Assembly (NCBI GenBank): GCA_934101235.1
Contig: CAKORH010000083.1
Span: 1 to 5,016 of the forward strand
Direction: 5' to 3'
Origin: an uncultured Bacilli bacterium
Lineage (GTDB): Bacteria > Bacillota_I > Bacilli_A > RF39 > UBA660
DNA: 5,016 nt
In this document: positions 4,865 to 5,016 of the stretch, one piece after another
Numbering within the stretch: the first letter of the stretch is position 1
Layout of the letters: every line of letters begins with the position of its first letter
Made by a program: the position numbers and the translations under genes
Notes under the pieces: generated by a model
The model's database searches: none
Told to the model about the DNA's origin: nothing
The model's input: only the letters and a program-made list of their open reading frames with translations

Positions 4865-5016
4865 CTACTCTGATGGACCTGTTGGACCTGTTGGACCTGT
4901 TGGACCCGTTGGACCTGTTGGACCGGTTACCCCTTGTATTCCTTGTAACCCTTGAGCTCCTGTCGCTCCAGTTTCTCCAGTCGCTCCGGTTGGGCCTGTT
5001 GGACCTGTTGGACCAG
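4865..5016 (-). CDS. Collagen-like Gly-X-Thr repeat protein, C-terminal end only (runs off right edge)
   Basis: The minus strand encodes an unbroken Gly-X-Y ladder of 49 codons up to TAG (4867-4865), backed by an in-frame TAA. It reads three GPT, then GAT, GET, GAT, GAQ, GLQ, GIQ, GVT, five GPT, and finally GPS-E. Such triplets form collagen triple helices. In bacteria they occur in surface filaments, exosporium-nap BclA proteins and phage tail fibres; Thr in the Y position replaces hydroxyproline for stability and is O-glycosylated in BclA. The helix runs to the last residue, with no C-terminal globular trimerisation domain. The DNA is much more G+C-rich than its neighbours. A terminator follows. 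The antisense strand is also partly open (Gly-Pro-Val), a by-product of the repeat. N-terminus, length and cell location are unseen. Confidence 0.88.
   Translation of the reverse strand, partial: GPTGPTGPTGATGETGATGAQGLQGIQGVTGPTGPTGPTGPTGPTGPSE
4874..4927. repeat. Six tandem 9-bp repeats in the collagen-like gene
   Basis: Unit TGGACCTGT (plus strand) is repeated six times without gaps at 4874, 4883, 4892, 4901, 4910 and 4919. Copies 4 and 6 each carry a single change (TGGACCCGT, TGGACCGGT). Each unit encodes one Gly-Pro-Thr (or the terminal Gly-Pro-Ser side) on the minus strand, so gain or loss of units keeps the frame. Confidence 0.9.
4991..5016. repeat. Second block of the 9-bp collagen repeat, cut by the window edge
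   Basis: TGGGCCTGT (4991), TGGACCTGT (5000) and TGGACCAG (5009, incomplete) continue the unit seen at 4874-4927. The two blocks are separated by more diverged Gly-Ala-Thr and Gly-x-Gln triplets. Confidence 0.8.

Noticed and set aside
4719..4955. Plus-strand open frame ending in Gly-Pro-Val repeats
   Set aside because: It begins antisense to the glycosyltransferase, crosses its start region and a terminator, has no ribosome site, and its repeats are the mirror of the minus-strand Gly-Pro-Thr ladder, which is open to its own stop and terminator.
4874..5016. CRISPR-like array
   Set aside because: The 9-bp units are contiguous without spacers and encode collagen triplets.

Overview
The window is strongly AT-rich and comes from a low-G+C Bacillota-type bacterium. 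It carries recognisable pieces of the Firmicutes core block mrnC-rlmB-sigH ... secE-nusG, all on the minus strand, with short or overlapping gene junctions and GGTG-type Shine-Dalgarno sites. Tryptophan is coded by TGG and every visible stop is TAA or TAG, so the standard code fits. The small genes, shortened MrnC and AT richness would suit a streamlined gut Bacilli, Erysipelotrichia or RF39-like lineage, but that placement is inference.

Layout, following minus-strand transcription from the right edge. (1) At 4865-5016 lies the 3' end of a collagen-like Gly-Pro-Thr triplet protein, built on 9-bp DNA repeats and closed by a strong hairpin terminator (4826-4853). (2) At 3714-4781 is a family-2 glycosyltransferase with a TPR-like C-terminal half, whose stop codon sits inside its own terminator hairpin. 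(3) A good promoter (3668-3696) starts a tight operon: mrnC (Mini-RNase III, 23S rRNA maturation), rlmB (23S rRNA 2'-O-methyltransferase) and a SigH-like sigma factor, ending in a composite hairpin terminator (1951-1985). (4) A complete IS30-family insertion sequence (about 533-1846) lies in the opposite orientation in the sigH-secE gap. (5) secE and the first codons of nusG run off the left edge, behind their own candidate promoter (291-319).

The operon is housekeeping: two rRNA-processing enzymes plus a sigma factor, then a SecYEG translocon subunit linked to transcription factor NusG. Compared with the Bacillus subtilis order (cysS-mrnC-rlmB-rae1-sigH-rpmG-secE-nusG), the genes rae1/yacP and rpmG are not at their expected places, and the glycosyltransferase/collagen pair stands where cysS would be. 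The IS landed between the sigH terminator and the secE promoter, so it breaks no visible gene.

The most interesting content is the pairing of a threonine-rich collagen-like protein with an adjacent glycosyltransferase, reminiscent of glycosylated BclA-type surface proteins, and the cluster of inverted and direct repeats around the IS. I see no CRISPR array, tRNA, rRNA or convincing new defence system.
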